Shown here in pieces: positions 21,157 to 42,132 of a stretch of DNA of 64,000 nt (positions are counted from its first letter, which is position 1; the number at the start of each line of letters is the position of its first letter). This DNA is from Streptomyces sp. ALI-76-A. GTDB lineage: Bacteria; Actinomycetota; Actinomycetes; Streptomycetales; Streptomycetaceae. Position numbers and translations under genes: made by a program. The notes under the pieces were generated by a model. The model had not been told where the DNA came from, searched no databases, and saw only the letters and a program-made list of their open reading frames with translations. The stretch lies in assembly GCF_030287445.1 (NCBI RefSeq), contig NZ_JASVWB010000002.1, forward strand, positions 310,001 to 374,000, given 5' to 3'.

Positions 21157-24100
21157 TCACTGCTTGTCGAGCTCTGCGGTCCGGTCACGTCCCAGCTCGC
21201 TGTCGATGAAGTCGAAGATGTCGTCGTCGGTGGCGGTCTGGAGCTGCTCGGTGAGCCCGGCCGTCTTCGTGCCGTCGCCGTCGAAGGCGCCGAGTTGGGA
21301 GAGGAACCCGGTGAGGCGCGCGGCGACCCGCTCCCGGACGTCCTCGTCCCCGGTCGCCGAGGAGAGCGCGGCCTGTAGCCGGTCCAGCTCCTCGTCGAGC
21401 GGGGCCTTGGCCCCGGTGACGAGCCGGCCGCGCAGATGCGCGGCGATGGCGGCGGGGGTCGGGTGGTCGAAGACGAAGGTGACGGGCAGCCGCAGCCCGG
21501 CGACGGCGCCGAGGCGGTTGCGAAGCGTCACCGAGGCCAGGGAGTCGAAGCCGACGTCCTTCAGGGCCCGGTGCGGCTCGACCGCCGCGGGGTCGGAGTG
21601 GCCGAGCACCTCGGCCACCGCGGCGCGCACGGCGTCGAGCAGCACCCGGTCCTGGTCCGCCTCGGCGAGCCCGGCGAGCTGCCGGGCCAGGCCGCCGGTG
21701 CCGTCGTCCGCCCCTGCGGCCCGGTCCTCCTCGGCGGCGGCCAGCGTCCGCCGGACCTCCGCGAGGTCGCCGAGGAGCGGGCTGGGCCGGACGGCGGTGA
21801 ACGCGGTCGCGAAGCGCTCCCAGTCGATGTCGGCGACGACCGTGGTGGCCTCGCCCTCGCCGACGGCCGCCGGGATGGCGAGGACGGCCGCCTCCGGGGC
21901 CATCTCGGACACGCCCCGGCGGCGCAGCCCGTCACGGCGGGCCTGCTCCGCCTCGGGGTCGTCCTCGGCGCCGGTGCCGACGTCGCCCCACAGGCCCCAG
22001 GCCAGCGAGGTGGCCGGCTGGCCCTGCCCGGCGCGCTGTTCGGCGAGCGCGTCGAGGAAGGCGTTGGCCACGCCGATGCCGCTCTGGCCGCCGCTGCCCC
22101 ACACCCCGGCGACGGAGGAGAAGAGCACGAAGGCGTCCAGGGGGACGCCGTCGAGCAGCGCGTGCAGGTGGCCGGCGCCGGAGACACGGTCGAGCGCGTC
22201 CGCGAGCGCGTCGGGCCCCGTCTCGGCCAGCGCGCCCGGCTCGGTCGCCGCCGCGGTGAAGACGACCGCGGTCAACGGGGTGTCCGTGGCGGCCCGGTCG
22301 AGCACCTCGGCCAGCGCCTGCCGGTCGGTGGTGTCGCACGGCTCGACCGTGACCCGGGTGGCGCCGAGGCCGGTCAGCTCGGCCGCCAGCCCGCCGGCGT
22401 CCGGGAGCGTGTCCGGCTGGTGGGTGAGTACCAGGTGCTCGGCGCCGCTGCGGGCGAGCCAGCGCGCCGCGTGTGCCCCGGTGCCCTCGGTGCCGCCGGT
22501 GACCAGGACCGTGCCCCTGGGCCGCCACGCGGCGCGGGTGGCGCGGTCGCCGGGCGACACCCGCGCCAGCCGGCGGGCGAAGGCGCCGGAGGCGCGGACC
22601 GCGAGCTGGTCCTCGTCCCCGGCGTCCGCGAGTAGGTGCGCCATCCTGGCGAGCGCCCGCTCCCCGGGGGCGGCCGGGAGGTCGACGAGGCCGCCCCACA
22701 GCTGCGGGTGCTCCAGGGCGGCGGTCCGGCCCAGGGCCCAGAGCTGGGCCTGTACGGGGCTGGTCAGCCGGTCGCCGCCGCCGGTGGCGACCGCGCCCCG
22801 GGTGACCAGCCAGAGCCGGGTGTCCCGCGCCGTGTCGGCGAGGGCCTGGAGCAGGGCGAGCGTGCCGGCGGTGCCGGCGGACACGGCCGGCCGGCCGGGG
22901 AGCGGCGTCTCGTCGAGCCCGAGGAGCGACAGCACCCCGGCGGGCGGCGCGCCGTCGGCGGCGGCGTCCGCGAGGGCGGCGGCGACGGCAGTGGCGACGG
23001 CGGCGCGACCGTCGCCCGGGTCTGCCGGGTCCACGGCGACGCGGACCGTACGCGCCCCCAGGCGGGCGAGGGCGATCTCGCACGCGTCGGCCAGGTCGTC
23101 GTCCGGGGCGCCGGTGTCGCGGGCGGGGGTGACGAGGAGCCAGGTGCCGGTGAGGGCGGGGTGGTCGGGTTCCCGCACGGGGCGCCAGGTGACGCGGTAG
23201 CGCCAGGAGTCGGCCGCGGACTGCCGCCGCCGGCCGCGGCGCCAGGAGGACAGGGCGGGCAGGATCGTGCCCAGCGCGTCGGCCTCCTGGGTCCGAAGGG
23301 TGCCGGTGAGGGCTTCGAGGTCCTCCCGCTCGACGGCTTCCCAGAAGCGGGTCTCCACCGCGTCGGTGCCGGCCGCAGGGGTGTCGGGGGTGGTGTCGGG
23401 CTCGTCCAGCCAGTAGCGGCGGCGTTGGAAGGCGTAGGTGGGCAGGTCGACGCGGCGGGCGGGAGTGTTCGTGTAGACGCTCGCCCAGTCCACCGGTACG
23501 CCGTTGGCCCATGCCTGGCCGAGGGAGGCGTAGAAGCGCGCCAGGCCGCCGTCGTCGCGTTGCAGGCTGCCGACGACGAGGGTGTCGGTGTCGGCGTCTT
23601 CGGCGGTCTCCTCGATGGGGAGGGTCAGGATCGGGTGCGGGGTCATCTCGATGAACGCCTGATGCCCCTGGGCGAGCAGGGAGCGGACGACGGACTCGAA
23701 CCGCACCGGCTGGCGCAGATTGCGGTACCAGTAGCCGGCGTCCAACACCGCGGTGTCGAGCTGCTGCCCGGTCACCGTGGAGAAGAACGCCACCTCGCCC
23801 GAACGGGGCCGCACCGGCGCGAGCAGCTCGGCGATCTGCTCCTCGATCCGCTCCACGTGCGGGGAGTGCGAGGCGTAGGCGGCCGGGATGCGGCGGGCGC
23901 GGATCTCCCGCTCCCGGCAGAGGTCCATCATCTCGTCCAGGGCGTCGGCGTCACCGGCGGCCACGGTGGCGGCCGGGCCGTTGACCGCGGCCACCGTGAT
24001 GCGGCCCTGCCAGCGGGTCAGCAGCTGTTCGATGTCCGTTCGCGGGGCCGCGATGGACACCATGCCGCCCTGCCCGGACAGCGCCAGCGCCGCCTGGCTG

Positions 24101-27100
24101 CGGTAGGCCACCACCCGCGCCCCGTCCTGAAGTGACAGGCCACCGGCGACGCATGCGGCGGCGATCTCGCCCTGGGAGTGGCCGACCACCGCCGCCGGAC
24201 GCACTCCATGGGCCTGCCACAACGCCGCCAACGACACCATCACCGCCCACAGCGCCGGCTGGATGACGTCCACCCGCTGAAGGGCCTCTTCGTCGCCCAG
24301 CACCTCCAGCAGCGACCAGTCCACGAACGGTTCCAGCGCCTGGGCACACTCCGCCAGCCGCTGCTGGAACACCGGCGAGGACTCGGCCAGTTCCAGCGCC
24401 ATGCCCGTCCACTGCGAGCCCTGGCCCGGGAAGACGAACACCGCACGATCCCGCGAACCCGCCACACCCCGTACGATCCCGGAATCCGCTCCACCGGCCT
24501 CCAGCACGGCCAGCCCCGCCGTCAACGACCCACGGTCCGCGGCAACGATCACCGCACGGTCGTCGAACTGCGCCCGCGTGACCGCCGAGGACAAGCCCAC
24601 GTCCGCCACCGACACGTCGTCGGAGGCCGAGGTCACGAACGACCGCAGCCGCCCCGCCTGCCCCCGCAGACCCGCCTCGCCGCGCCCCGAGACCACCACC
24701 GGCACCGGCACCGGCACCGGGACGACGGGCGTGGCGTCCTTCGTGTCGTCCGTCGTGGGGGGCTGCTCGATGACCACGTGGGCGTTGGTGCCGCTGATGC
24801 CGAAGGAGGACACGCCGGCCCGGCGTGGCTGGTCGCCGTTCGGCCAGGCGCGCTGCTCGGTCAGCAGCGAGACGCTGCCCGCGCTCCAGTCGATGTGCGG
24901 CGAGGGCTCATCGGCGTGCAGGGTGCGTGGCAGCACGCCGTTGCGCATCGCCATGACCATCTTGATCACGCCGGCCGCGCCGGCGGCGGCCTGCGTGTGG
25001 CCGATGTTGGACTTGACCGAGCCGAGCCACAGCGGCCGGTCCTGCGGCCGGTCCTGGCCGTACGCCGCCATCAGTGCCTGCGCCTCGATCGGGTCGCCCA
25101 GCCTGGTGCCGGTGCCGTGCGCCTCGACCGCGTCCACCTGGGCCGGGGCGAGCCCGGCCGCGGACAGCGCGTCCCGGATCACCCGCTGCTGCGCGGGCCC
25201 GTTGGGGGCGGTGAGGCCGTTGGAGGCGCCGTCCTGGTTCACGGCCGTGCCGCGCACCACGGCGAGCACCTCGTGGCCGTTGCGCCGCGCGTCGGACAGC
25301 CGCTCCAGCAGCAGCATGCTGATGCCTTCGGACCAGCCGGTGCCGTCGGCGGCCGCCGAGAAGGACTTGGACCGGCCGTCGGGGGCGAGCGCGCGCTGCC
25401 GGCTGAACTCGACGAACGACAAGGGGGCGGACAGCACCGTCACGCCGCCGGCGAGGGCGAGCGACGACTCCCCCAGCCGCAGCGACTGGCACGCCAGGTG
25501 CATCGCCACCAGGGACGAGGAGCAGGCCGTGTCCACCGTGACCGCCGGGCCCTCCAGGCCGAAGGTGTAGGCGATGCGACCGGAGTCCACGCTGCCGGCG
25601 TTGCCGATGCCGAGGTAGCCCTCCAGCTCCTCCGGCATCTTCGGCAGCCGGTAGGCGTACTCGTGGTACATGACGCCGGCGAACACGCCGGTCCTGCTGC
25701 CGCGCACCGTGGCCGGGTCGATCCCGGCGCTCTCGAACGCCTCCCACGACGTCTCCAGCAGCAGCCGCTGCTGCGGGTCCATCGACAGGGCCTCCTTCGG
25801 GCTGATGCCGAAGAAGTCCGCGTCGAAGTCGGCCGCGTCGTACAGGAATCCGCCGTGGCGTACGTACGAGGTGCCGGGCCTGTCCGGGTCGGGGTCGTAG
25901 AGCGCGTCCAGGTCCCAGCCCCGGTCGGCGGGGAGGGGGGAGATGGCGTCGGTTCCGGACGCCACCAGCTCCCACAGCTCCTCGGGGGTGTGCACGCCGC
26001 CGGGGAGCCGGCAGCTCATGCCGACGATGGCGATCGGGTCGTCGCCGAGCGCCGCCGCCACGGGCGCGGCAGCGGGGGCCGGGGCCGCGGTGTCGACCAG
26101 CTCGTCGACCAGGTGCCGGGCGAGGGCGGCGGGGTTGGGGTAGTCGAAGGCGAGGGTGGCGGGCAGCCGCAGCCCGGTGGCCTTCTCCAGCCGGTTGCGC
26201 AGCTCGACAGCGGTCAGGGAGTCGAGGCCGAGGTCCTTGAAGCCGCGGCGGGCGTCCATCGATGCGGGGTTCTGGTAGTCGAGGGTCTCCGCGACGGTGG
26301 CGTGCACGAGGCTGAGCGCGGCCTCTTCGCGCTCCTCCGCGGACAGGCCGGTCAGCTGCCGGCCGAGGTCGGCGCCCCCGCCCCCGCTCCCGGCCGCGCC
26401 GCCGGCTTCGGCGAGGCGGCGGGTGGGGACGGTGCGGACCAGGCCGCGGAACACGACGGGCAAGGAACTGCCCTGGGCGCGCAGCACGGCGGTGTCCAGG
26501 CCGATCGGGACGGCCGAGGTCACGTCGAGGGCCAGGGCCGCGTCGAACAGGCCGAGTCCCTGCTCCGGCGTGAGCGGTGTCGTACCGGCGCGGGCCAGGC
26601 GGGCGCGGTCCGCGTCGCTCAGCTCGGCGGCCATCCCGCCCTCGGCCCAGGGCCCCCACGCCAGTGAGGTGGCGGTGCGGCCGTGCGCGCGCCGGTGGTG
26701 GGCCAGGGCGTCGAGGAAGGTGTTGGCCGCGGCGTAGTTGGCCTGGCCCGCGCTGCCGATGGTGCCGGCGGCCGAGGAGAACAGCACGAACGCGGACAGG
26801 TCCAGGTCGCGGGTCAGCTCGTGCAGGTTCAGGGCGGCGTCCGCCTTGGGGCGGAAGACGCGGTCGATCCGCTCGGGCGTCAGGGCGCCGATGACGCCGT
26901 CGTCCAGGACGCCGGCCGCGTGCACGACGCCGCTCAGTGGCCGGTCGGCCGGTATGCCGTCGAGGAGCCGGCGCAGCGCGTCGGGGTCGGCCACATCGCA
27001 GGCGGTCAGCTCCACCTCGGCGCCGAGCCCGGTGAGTTCGGCCGCCAGCTCGGCGCTCCCCGCCGCGGCCGATCCGCGGCGACTGGTCAGCAGCAGGTGC

Positions 27101-30100
27101 CGGACGCCGTGCTCGCGCACCAGATGGCGGGCGAACAGGCCGCCCAGCGCGCCCGTGGCACCGGTGATCAGCACGGTGCCGTCCGCGTCCCAGCGACCCG
27201 GCCCGTCCTCGGGCATGGACGTCCTGGCCAGCCGGGGTACGAGGAGTGTCCCGGCCCGGACGGCCACCTGCGGCTCCCGGGCCGCCAGCGCCTGCGGCAA
27301 CGCCGCGGTGGACGCCTCGTCGCCGTCGAGGTCGACCAGCACGATGCGGCCCGGGTTCTCGGTCTGCGCCGATCGCACCAGGCCCCACAGCGGCGCGTGC
27401 GCCAGGTCCACGTCCTCGTCCGGACCGGTGGCGACCGCGCCCCGGGTGACGACCGCCAGCACGGCCGACCCGAAGCGCTCGTCGGCCAGCCAGTTCTGCA
27501 CGAGTTCCAGCGCGCGGTGCGCGGCGGCCCGCGCAATGTCCGCCGCGCCGTTCCCGGCGCCGTCACCGTCCGGTACGCCTGCGGCGTCCGGGAGGAACGG
27601 CGCCACCAGGGTGTCCGCCAGGTCCGCGCCGCCCGCCGCGCCGAAGGCGGCCAGGCCGGGGAACGGCTCCGCGCCCGCTGCGGCGAGGGCGGCCGCGAGA
27701 CCCGCCGCCGATCCGTCGTCCGCCCCGAGGACCGCGCACCGTCCGGCTGGTGCCGACGTCGCGGCGGCGGTGGGGAGCGCCGTCCATTCCAGGGCGTAGA
27801 GCGTCGTGCCGCCCGTGTCGCGGGTTGCGGCGCCCAGCTGCTCGACGGTGACCGGCCGCGAGGTCACGGACCGGATGGTGATGACGGGCCGGCCGGTGGG
27901 GTCGGTGGCCAGCACCGACGTGGCGTTCGGCCCCGCGGCCGTCATGCGCACCCGCAGCACCGACGCCCCCGTCGCCTGCACGTCGACGCCGCTCCACACG
28001 AACGGGAGGCGGGGATTACCGCTGCCCGGCGAATCGTCCAGCACCAGGGCATGGCCCGCGGCGTCGAGGAGTGCGGGGTGGACGCAGTAGGCACCGGCGT
28101 CGGCCAGCTGCTCATCGGGCAGCGCCACTTCGGCGAAGACCGCGTCGTCCCGCCGCCAGACGCCGCGTACGCCCTGGAACGCCGGCCCGTAGTCCAGGCC
28201 GAGGTCCGCCATCCGCTCGTACAGGCCGTCGGCCGGCACCTCCTCGGCACCGTCCGGCGGCCACACGGCCATCTCCTCCGCCACCTCCGGGGTCTCCCCC
28301 ACGGCCAGCAGGCCCGTCGCGTGCCGGGTCCACGGGGTGTCCGCCTCGGCGTCCCGGGTGTCCTCGGGCCGGGAGTGGATGCCGACCGGGCGGCGGCCGG
28401 CGGCGTCGGGAACGCCGATGATGACCTGGACGTGCACGCTGCCGTGCTCGGGCAGCGTCAGCGGGGCCTCCAGGGTGAGTTCGTCGAGTACGCCGCAGCC
28501 GGCCAGGTCGCCGGCGTGGACGGCCAGTTCCACCAGGCCCGTGCCGGGGAACACGAACCTGCCGAGGACCGCGTGGTCGGCCAGCCAGGGGTGGGCGTCG
28601 AGCGACAGCCGGCCGGTGAGGACCAGGCTGTCGGCGTCCGCGAGCGACACGGCTGCGCCCAGCAGCGGATGTCCGGCTGGCGCCAGACCGAGGGCGGGGG
28701 CCGTGGTCGCGCCGGTCCCCTCCACGGTGGCGTCCATCCAGTACCGCCGGTGCTGGAAGGGGTAGGTGGGCAGGTCGACGGCGCGGGCGCCGCTGCCGGC
28801 GAAGAACGCCGTCCAGTCCGGACCTGCGCCGCGTACGTGCAGCCTGGCCAGGGCCGTGGTGAAGGTGTGCGCCTCGGAACGGTCGCGGCGCAGCACGGGG
28901 ATGAGGTCGGCGGTGTCCGCTCCTTCGTCGGGCGTGAGGCAGTCGCGGGCCATCCCGGTGAGGGTGCCGTCCGGGCCGATCTCCAGGAACGTGGTGACGC
29001 CTGCGGACTGCAGGCGCCGCACCCCGTCGCAGAACCGGACCGCCGCCCGGACGTGCCGCACCCAGTACTCCGGGGAACAGATCTCCTCCGCGGCCGCCGT
29101 CTCACCGGTCAGGTTCGACACGACCGGGATCTGCGGCGGCTGGAAGTCCAGACCCCGTACGACGGCATGGAACTCGTCCAGCATCAGGTCCATGTGCGCG
29201 GAGTGGAAGGCGTGACTGACCCGCAACTGCTTGACGCGACGACCACGCTCCCGCCACACCGCGGCGATCTCCGCGACCGCGTCGACGTCGCCGGAGACGA
29301 CGACCGACGTAGGGCCGTTGAGCGCACCGATCGAGACCCGGTCGCCATATCCCGCCAGGCTGTCGAGCGCCTCCTCCTCGGTGGCCTGGATCGCGGCCAT
29401 GGCGCCGCCAGGGGGCAGGGCCTGCATGAGCCGGCCACGGGCCGCCACCAACGCACAGGCATCCCCCAGCGGCACAACACCCGCCGCGTGCGCCGCCGCG
29501 ACCTCACCGATCGAATGCCCCGCCACATAGTCCGGGCGCACGCCCACGCTCTGAAGCAGCCGGAACAGCGCCACCTCCACGGCGAACAGCGCCGGCTGCG
29601 TGAACCCGGTCTCATGCAACAGCGCCCCCTGCGGCGTGCCCTCCGCCGCGAAGACCACCTCACGCAGCGGGCGTCCCAGCAACTCGTCGAAGTGCCCGCA
29701 CACCTCGTCCAACGCCACCGCGAACACCGGGAACCGCTCATACAACTCCCGCCCCATACCGGCCCGCTGGCTGCCCTGCCCCGCGAACAGGAAAGCCGTC
29801 ACCCCGTCGGCGGGCGCGCCCTGCACCAGGCGGGAGGAGGAGCGCCCCTCCACGAGCGCGTCGAGCCCGTCCAGCATGTCGTCCCGGCCCGACGCCAGGA
29901 GCACCGCCCGGTGCTCCAGCGCGGTCCGGCCCGTGGCCGCCGAGTAGGCGACGTCCACGGGGTCGAGCCCGGGGCCGGCGGACAGGTGGTCGCGCAGCCG
30001 CGCGGACAGGTCGCGCAGCGCGTCGGGGGACTTGGCGGAGAGCGGCAGCGGTACGACGTCGGCCAGGACACCGGCGAAGCCCGGCCGCCCGTCCTCCTCC

Positions 30101-31506
30101 CCCGCCGGGGCTTCGGCCGGGGGTTGCTCGATGACCACGTGGGCGTTGGTGCCGCTGACGCCGAACGACGTGATGCCCGCGCGGCGCGGGCGGCCGTCCT
30201 CCGGCCATGCGCGTTCCTCGGTCAGCAGGCGGACGGTCCCGGCGCTCCAGTCCACGTGCGGGGTGGGCTCGTCCACGTGCAGGGTGGGCGGGAGCACGCC
30301 GTGGCGCATCGCCATGACCATCTTGATGATCCCCGCGACGCCCGCCACCGCCTGGGTGTGACCGATGTTCGACTTCAACGACCCCAGCCACAGCGGCCGC
30401 TCGGGCTCGTGCTCCCGGCCGTACGTGGCGATCAGGGCCTGCGCCTCGATCGGGTCGCCCAGCCTGGTTCCGGTGCCGTGCGCCTCGACCGCGTCCACCT
30501 CACCGGCCGAGAGGCCCGCGCTGGCCAGCGCTGCCTGGATCACCCGCTCCTGCGCGCGCCCGTTGGGCGCGGTCAGGCCGTTCGACGCGCCGTCCTGGTT
30601 CACCGCCGTGCCCCGCACCACGGCCAGCACCCGGTGGCCGTTGCGGCGCGCGTCGGACAGCCGCTCCACCAGCAGCATGCCCACGCCCTCGGCCCACCCG
30701 GTGCCGTCGGCCGTGGAGGAGAACGACTTGCACCGCCCGTCCGGGGCGAGACCGCCCTGCCGGGCGAACTCGGTGAACGTCCCCGGCGTGCACATCAGGT
30801 TCACGCCGCCGACCAGCGCCAGCGAGCACTCGCCCTGCCGCAGTGCCTGCCCGGCCAGGTGCAGCGCCACCAGCGACGACGAGCAGGCCGTGTCCACCGT
30901 CACCGAAGGGCCCTCGAGGCCGAAGGCGTACGACAGCCGGCCGGAGAACACGCTCGCCGCGACGCCCGTCAGCCGGTGCCCGACGACGCCCTCCACGGGC
31001 ACGTACAGCAGCGGGCCGTAGTCCTGGCGCAGGCCGCCGACGAACACGGCGGTGCGGCTGCCGCGCACCGACGCCGCGTCGATGCCGGCGCGTTCGAACA
31101 CCTCCCACGTGCTCTCCAGCAGCAGCCGCTGCTGCGGGTCCATCGCCAGCGCCTCGCGCGGCGAGATCCCGAACAGCTCCGCGTCGAAGTCCGGCGCCTC
31201 GTACAGGAACCCGCCGTGCCGCGTGTACGACGTGCCCTCGCGCTCGGAGTCCGGGTCGTAGAGCCAGTCGAGGTCCCAGCCGCGGTCGGTGGGGAACTCC
31301 GTGATCGCGTCACCGCCGCGGACGACCAGGTCCCACAGATCCTCCGGGGAGCCGACACCGCCCGGGAAGCGGCAGCTCATCCCGACGATGGCCAGCGGCT
31401 CTCCGGCGGCCGCGGTGAGCTGCCGGTTCTGCTCGCGCAGCCTGTCGCTCTCCTTCAGTGACTTCCGCAGCGCCTCGACCAGTTTCTCGGTGGATGTGTT
31501 CGTCAT
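21157..31506 (-). CDS. type I PKS: modules 2 and 3 (KS-AT-DH-KR-ACP; KS-AT-KR(inactive)-ACP)
   Basis: 3449 residues from the ATG at 31506. The N-terminal docking helix contains [19 protein letters not shown]. Module 2: KS Cys near 207; AT with GHSIGE (664) and HAFH (766), malonyl-specific; DH with [11 protein letters not shown] (about 978) and the Asp in [12 protein letters not shown] with HAAGVLDDG, a B-type LDD, and intact YAAAN (1589); ACP GLDSL near 1760. There is no ER. Module 3: KS Cys near 1994; AT with GHSQGE (2443) and YASH (2544), methylmalonyl-specific; KR with Ile in place of Tyr (GQSGIGVAN, 3144) and the usual catalytic Lys segment replaced (LDRVSGAGH); ACP GFDSLA near 3318. The C-terminal about 90 residues form a docking domain ([12 protein letters not shown]... 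[13 protein letters not shown]). The module 2 AT DNA is a near-exact duplicate of that in module 1. Confidence 0.93.
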   Translation of the reverse strand: MTNTSTEKLVEALRKSLKESDRLREQNRQLTAAAGEPLAIVGMSCRFPGGVGSPEDLWDLVVRGGDAITEFPTDRGWDLDWLYDPDSEREGTSYTRHGGFLYEAPDFDAELFGISPREALAMDPQQRLLLESTWEVFERAGIDAASVRGSRTAVFVGGLRQDYGPLLYVPVEGVVGHRLTGVAASVFSGRLSYAFGLEGPSVTVDTACSSSLVALHLAGQALRQGECSLALVGGVNLMCTPGTFTEFARQGGLAPDGRCKSFSSTADGTGWAEGVGMLLVERLSDARRNGHRVLAVVRGTAVNQDGASNGLTAPNGRAQERVIQAALASAGLSAGEVDAVEAHGTGTRLGDPIEAQALIATYGREHEPERPLWLGSLKSNIGHTQAVAGVAGIIKMVMAMRHGVLPPTLHVDEPTPHVDWSAGTVRLLTEERAWPEDGRPRRAGITSFGVSGTNAHVVIEQPPAEAPAGEEDGRPGFAGVLADVVPLPLSAKSPDALRDLSARLRDHLSAGPGLDPVDVAYSAATGRTALEHRAVLLASGRDDMLDGLDALVEGRSSSRLVQGAPADGVTAFLFAGQGSQRAGMGRELYERFPVFAVALDEVCGHFDELLGRPLREVVFAAEGTPQGALLHETGFTQPALFAVEVALFRLLQSVGVRPDYVAGHSIGEVAAAHAAGVVPLGDACALVAARGRLMQALPPGGAMAAIQATEEEALDSLAGYGDRVSIGALNGPTSVVVSGDVDAVAEIAAVWRERGRRVKQLRVSHAFHSAHMDLMLDEFHAVVRGLDFQPPQIPVVSNLTGETAAAEEICSPEYWVRHVRAAVRFCDGVRRLQSAGVTTFLEIGPDGTLTGMARDCLTPDEGADTADLIPVLRRDRSEAHTFTTALARLHVRGAGPDWTAFFAGSGARAVDLPTYPFQHRRYWMDATVEGTGATTAPALGLAPAGHPLLGAAVSLADADSLVLTGRLSLDAHPWLADHAVLGRFVFPGTGLVELAVHAGDLAGCGVLDELTLEAPLTLPEHGSVHVQVIIGVPDAAGRRPVGIHSRPEDTRDAEADTPWTRHATGLLAVGETPEVAEEMAVWPPDGAEEVPADGLYERMADLGLDYGPAFQGVRGVWRRDDAVFAEVALPDEQLADAGAYCVHPALLDAAGHALVLDDSPGSGNPRLPFVWSGVDVQATGASVLRVRMTAAGPNATSVLATDPTGRPVITIRSVTSRPVTVEQLGAATRDTGGTTLYALEWTALPTAAATSAPAGRCAVLGADDGSAAGLAAALAAAGAEPFPGLAAFGAAGGADLADTLVAPFLPDAAGVPDGDGAGNGAADIARAAAHRALELVQNWLADERFGSAVLAVVTRGAVATGPDEDVDLAHAPLWGLVRSAQTENPGRIVLVDLDGDEASTAALPQALAAREPQVAVRAGTLLVPRLARTSMPEDGPGRWDADGTVLITGATGALGGLFARHLVREHGVRHLLLTSRRGSAAAGSAELAAELTGLGAEVELTACDVADPDALRRLLDGIPADRPLSGVVHAAGVLDDGVIGALTPERIDRVFRPKADAALNLHELTRDLDLSAFVLFSSAAGTIGSAGQANYAAANTFLDALAHHRRAHGRTATSLAWGPWAEGGMAAELSDADRARLARAGTTPLTPEQGLGLFDAALALDVTSAVPIGLDTAVLRAQGSSLPVVFRGLVRTVPTRRLAEAGGAAGSGGGGADLGRQLTGLSAEEREEAALSLVHATVAETLDYQNPASMDARRGFKDLGLDSLTAVELRNRLEKATGLRLPATLAFDYPNPAALARHLVDELVDTAAPAPAAAPVAAALGDDPIAIVGMSCRLPGGVHTPEELWELVASGTDAISPLPADRGWDLDALYDPDPDRPGTSYVRHGGFLYDAADFDADFFGISPKEALSMDPQQRLLLETSWEAFESAGIDPATVRGSRTGVFAGVMYHEYAYRLPKMPEELEGYLGIGNAGSVDSGRIAYTFGLEGPAVTVDTACSSSLVAMHLACQSLRLGESSLALAGGVTVLSAPLSFVEFSRQRALAPDGRSKSFSAAADGTGWSEGISMLLLERLSDARRNGHEVLAVVRGTAVNQDGASNGLTAPNGPAQQRVIRDALSAAGLAPAQVDAVEAHGTGTRLGDPIEAQALMAAYGQDRPQDRPLWLGSVKSNIGHTQAAAGAAGVIKMVMAMRNGVLPRTLHADEPSPHIDWSAGSVSLLTEQRAWPNGDQPRRAGVSSFGISGTNAHVVIEQPPTTDDTKDATPVVPVPVPVPVVVSGRGEAGLRGQAGRLRSFVTSASDDVSVADVGLSSAVTRAQFDDRAVIVAADRGSLTAGLAVLEAGGADSGIVRGVAGSRDRAVFVFPGQGSQWTGMALELAESSPVFQQRLAECAQALEPFVDWSLLEVLGDEEALQRVDVIQPALWAVMVSLAALWQAHGVRPAAVVGHSQGEIAAACVAGGLSLQDGARVVAYRSQAALALSGQGGMVSIAAPRTDIEQLLTRWQGRITVAAVNGPAATVAAGDADALDEMMDLCREREIRARRIPAAYASHSPHVERIEEQIAELLAPVRPRSGEVAFFSTVTGQQLDTAVLDAGYWYRNLRQPVRFESVVRSLLAQGHQAFIEMTPHPILTLPIEETAEDADTDTLVVGSLQRDDGGLARFYASLGQAWANGVPVDWASVYTNTPARRVDLPTYAFQRRRYWLDEPDTTPDTPAAGTDAVETRFWEAVEREDLEALTGTLRTQEADALGTILPALSSWRRGRRRQSAADSWRYRVTWRPVREPDHPALTGTWLLVTPARDTGAPDDDLADACEIALARLGARTVRVAVDPADPGDGRAAVATAVAAALADAAADGAPPAGVLSLLGLDETPLPGRPAVSAGTAGTLALLQALADTARDTRLWLVTRGAVATGGGDRLTSPVQAQLWALGRTAALEHPQLWGGLVDLPAAPGERALARMAHLLADAGDEDQLAVRASGAFARRLARVSPGDRATRAAWRPRGTVLVTGGTEGTGAHAARWLARSGAEHLVLTHQPDTLPDAGGLAAELTGLGATRVTVEPCDTTDRQALAEVLDRAATDTPLTAVVFTAAATEPGALAETGPDALADALDRVSGAGHLHALLDGVPLDAFVLFSSVAGVWGSGGQSGIGVANAFLDALAEQRAGQGQPATSLAWGLWGDVGTGAEDDPEAEQARRDGLRRRGVSEMAPEAAVLAIPAAVGEGEATTVVADIDWERFATAFTAVRPSPLLGDLAEVRRTLAAAEEDRAAGADDGTGGLARQLAGLAEADQDRVLLDAVRAAVAEVLGHSDPAAVEPHRALKDVGFDSLASVTLRNRLGAVAGLRLPVTFVFDHPTPAAIAAHLRGRLVTGAKAPLDEELDRLQAALSSATGDEDVRERVAARLTGFLSQLGAFDGDGTKTAGLTEQLQTATDDDIFDFIDSELGRDRTAELDKQ
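28936..29804. repeat. 869-bp AT segment apparently identical to 35596-36464
   Basis: This stretch of the module 2 malonyl AT matches the module 1 AT at every base I compared, with a constant offset of 6660 bases. Identity breaks sharply at both ends (28935 and 29805). Such base-level identity with no synonymous changes implies a recent duplication or gene conversion. Confidence 0.85.
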
Positions 31507-31557
31507 GTTCCGGGCCCTCACAAGGTCGGCAGGTCAAGGAGTCGACAGGTCAAGTGG

Positions 31558-41088
<9,531 letters not shown>

Positions 41089-41298
41089 CGCATTCCTCCG
41101 CTGTTGGCCGGCGGTTCTTGGATTCTCTCTCTCGTCGGTGGTGCCGTAATCAGCGAGCGGGCCGTGCAACGCTCGCCGCGGAATTGCATTTCTAGTGGAC
41201 TACGGCTCGCCCCACGCCTCACCGGCTCGCGCACCCTGGCTGAAGCCTGCGGTTGTCGAGGAGACTCGGGGGCCTGGGCCGCGCCCGCACACGCTGTC

Positions 41299-41600
41299 GG
41301 CCGTCAGCGATCTGCGCATCGCGTTGCCGGAGAACCGCGAGATCGTGGCCTCACCGCGTCCGTCCACGCCACATGACTGGCCGATCGTCGCCGACGACGT
41401 CACGGAGCGGTTCGAGGACGGCGGTTGGGCGCGGGGGTTGCTCGGCGGGCGGTTCGTCGGGTGACCTGGGCACCGGGCAACCACGACCTGTGGACCCACC
41501 CGACCGACCCGGTGACGTCGCGCGGCGAGCAGCGCTACCGGCTCCTGGCCGAAAGGCGAGAGCGTGCCCCTGCGTGCCGTAGGAGGTGGCCGCCGCCAGC
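41299..41600 (+). pseudogene. metallophosphoesterase remnant, frameshifted
   Basis: The frame from 41299 reads SAVSDLRIALPENREIV, then RPSTPHDWPIVADDV and FEDGGWARGLLGGRFVG, ending in a stop at 41464. From 41461 the next frame continues VTWAPGNHDLWTHPTDPVT and GEQRYRLLAE. Together these match Streptomyces calcineurin-like phosphoesterases (SDLHV..., GDV, PGNHELWTHP). The two halves are in different frames, the first metal ligand His of SDLH is Arg, and GDV is DDV, so the gene is dead. The C-terminal two thirds are missing. Confidence 0.65.
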
Positions 41601-41710
41601 GCGCTCGCCGGGCCGTTGAGGGCGTAGTCCAGCTCGTCCCCCGCCCGCAGGACCCGCTCGCGGGTCGAGGCGGCCACGGGGTGGTTCCCGTTCAGCACGC
41701 AGGCCGCCAC
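41572..41710 (-). pseudogene. LacI-family regulator N-terminal HTH remnant
   Basis: The minus-strand frame reads VLNGNHPVAASTRERVLRA and DELDYALNGPASALAA, the second half of the LacI DNA-binding domain plus hinge. The first HTH helix and the whole ligand-binding domain are absent. It overlaps and opposes the phosphoesterase remnant end, marking a recombination scar next to the PKS cluster. Confidence 0.6.
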
Positions 41711-42132
41711 GGCGCTGGCCGGTCTTGGCGGCAGTCAGGCCGGACGCGGGCGAGACGCACACGGGGCGAGAAAACAACACGGACGCCGGAGTCATCCTGC
41801 GCGAAGCCGCCGGACGCCTGTCCGCACCGATACAGGGAACCGCCCGCTGCGCCCGAACCGCGCCCGCCTCGTACGGGTCCTCCACGAACGACTGGACCGC
41901 CTTGCAGAAGCATCCCCCGCCGTGCCGTAGCCGAGGGCTGACCGTCGGCCGGGGCCGGCCGCTGCGCGCTCGGGCGCCGTGGCAGTCAGGGCTTCGGGAG
42001 GGAGTCGGATGCCCCGGGCCGCTCTTGCTGGGGTCAGGCCCCACTCTCGCCCTCGTCGGTCTCTGCCGTGTCCGACGCCTCGGCATCGTGTGATTCGTCT
42101 GTGTGATGGGCCGCGGCTTGAACGGCGTCGGC
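41711..42132. other. intergenic stretch between PKS edge and lasso cluster
   Basis: About 420 bases. A minus-strand frame contains CKAVQSFVEDPYEAGAVRA, which could be the tail of an unknown gene, but I cannot place it in a family. I see no promoter or strong hairpin. Confidence 0.3.

Noticed and set aside
26683..31461. Plus-strand open frame of about 1590 codons opposite PKS modules 2/3
   Set aside because: A shadow of the PKS gene; no start context and no recognisable domain.
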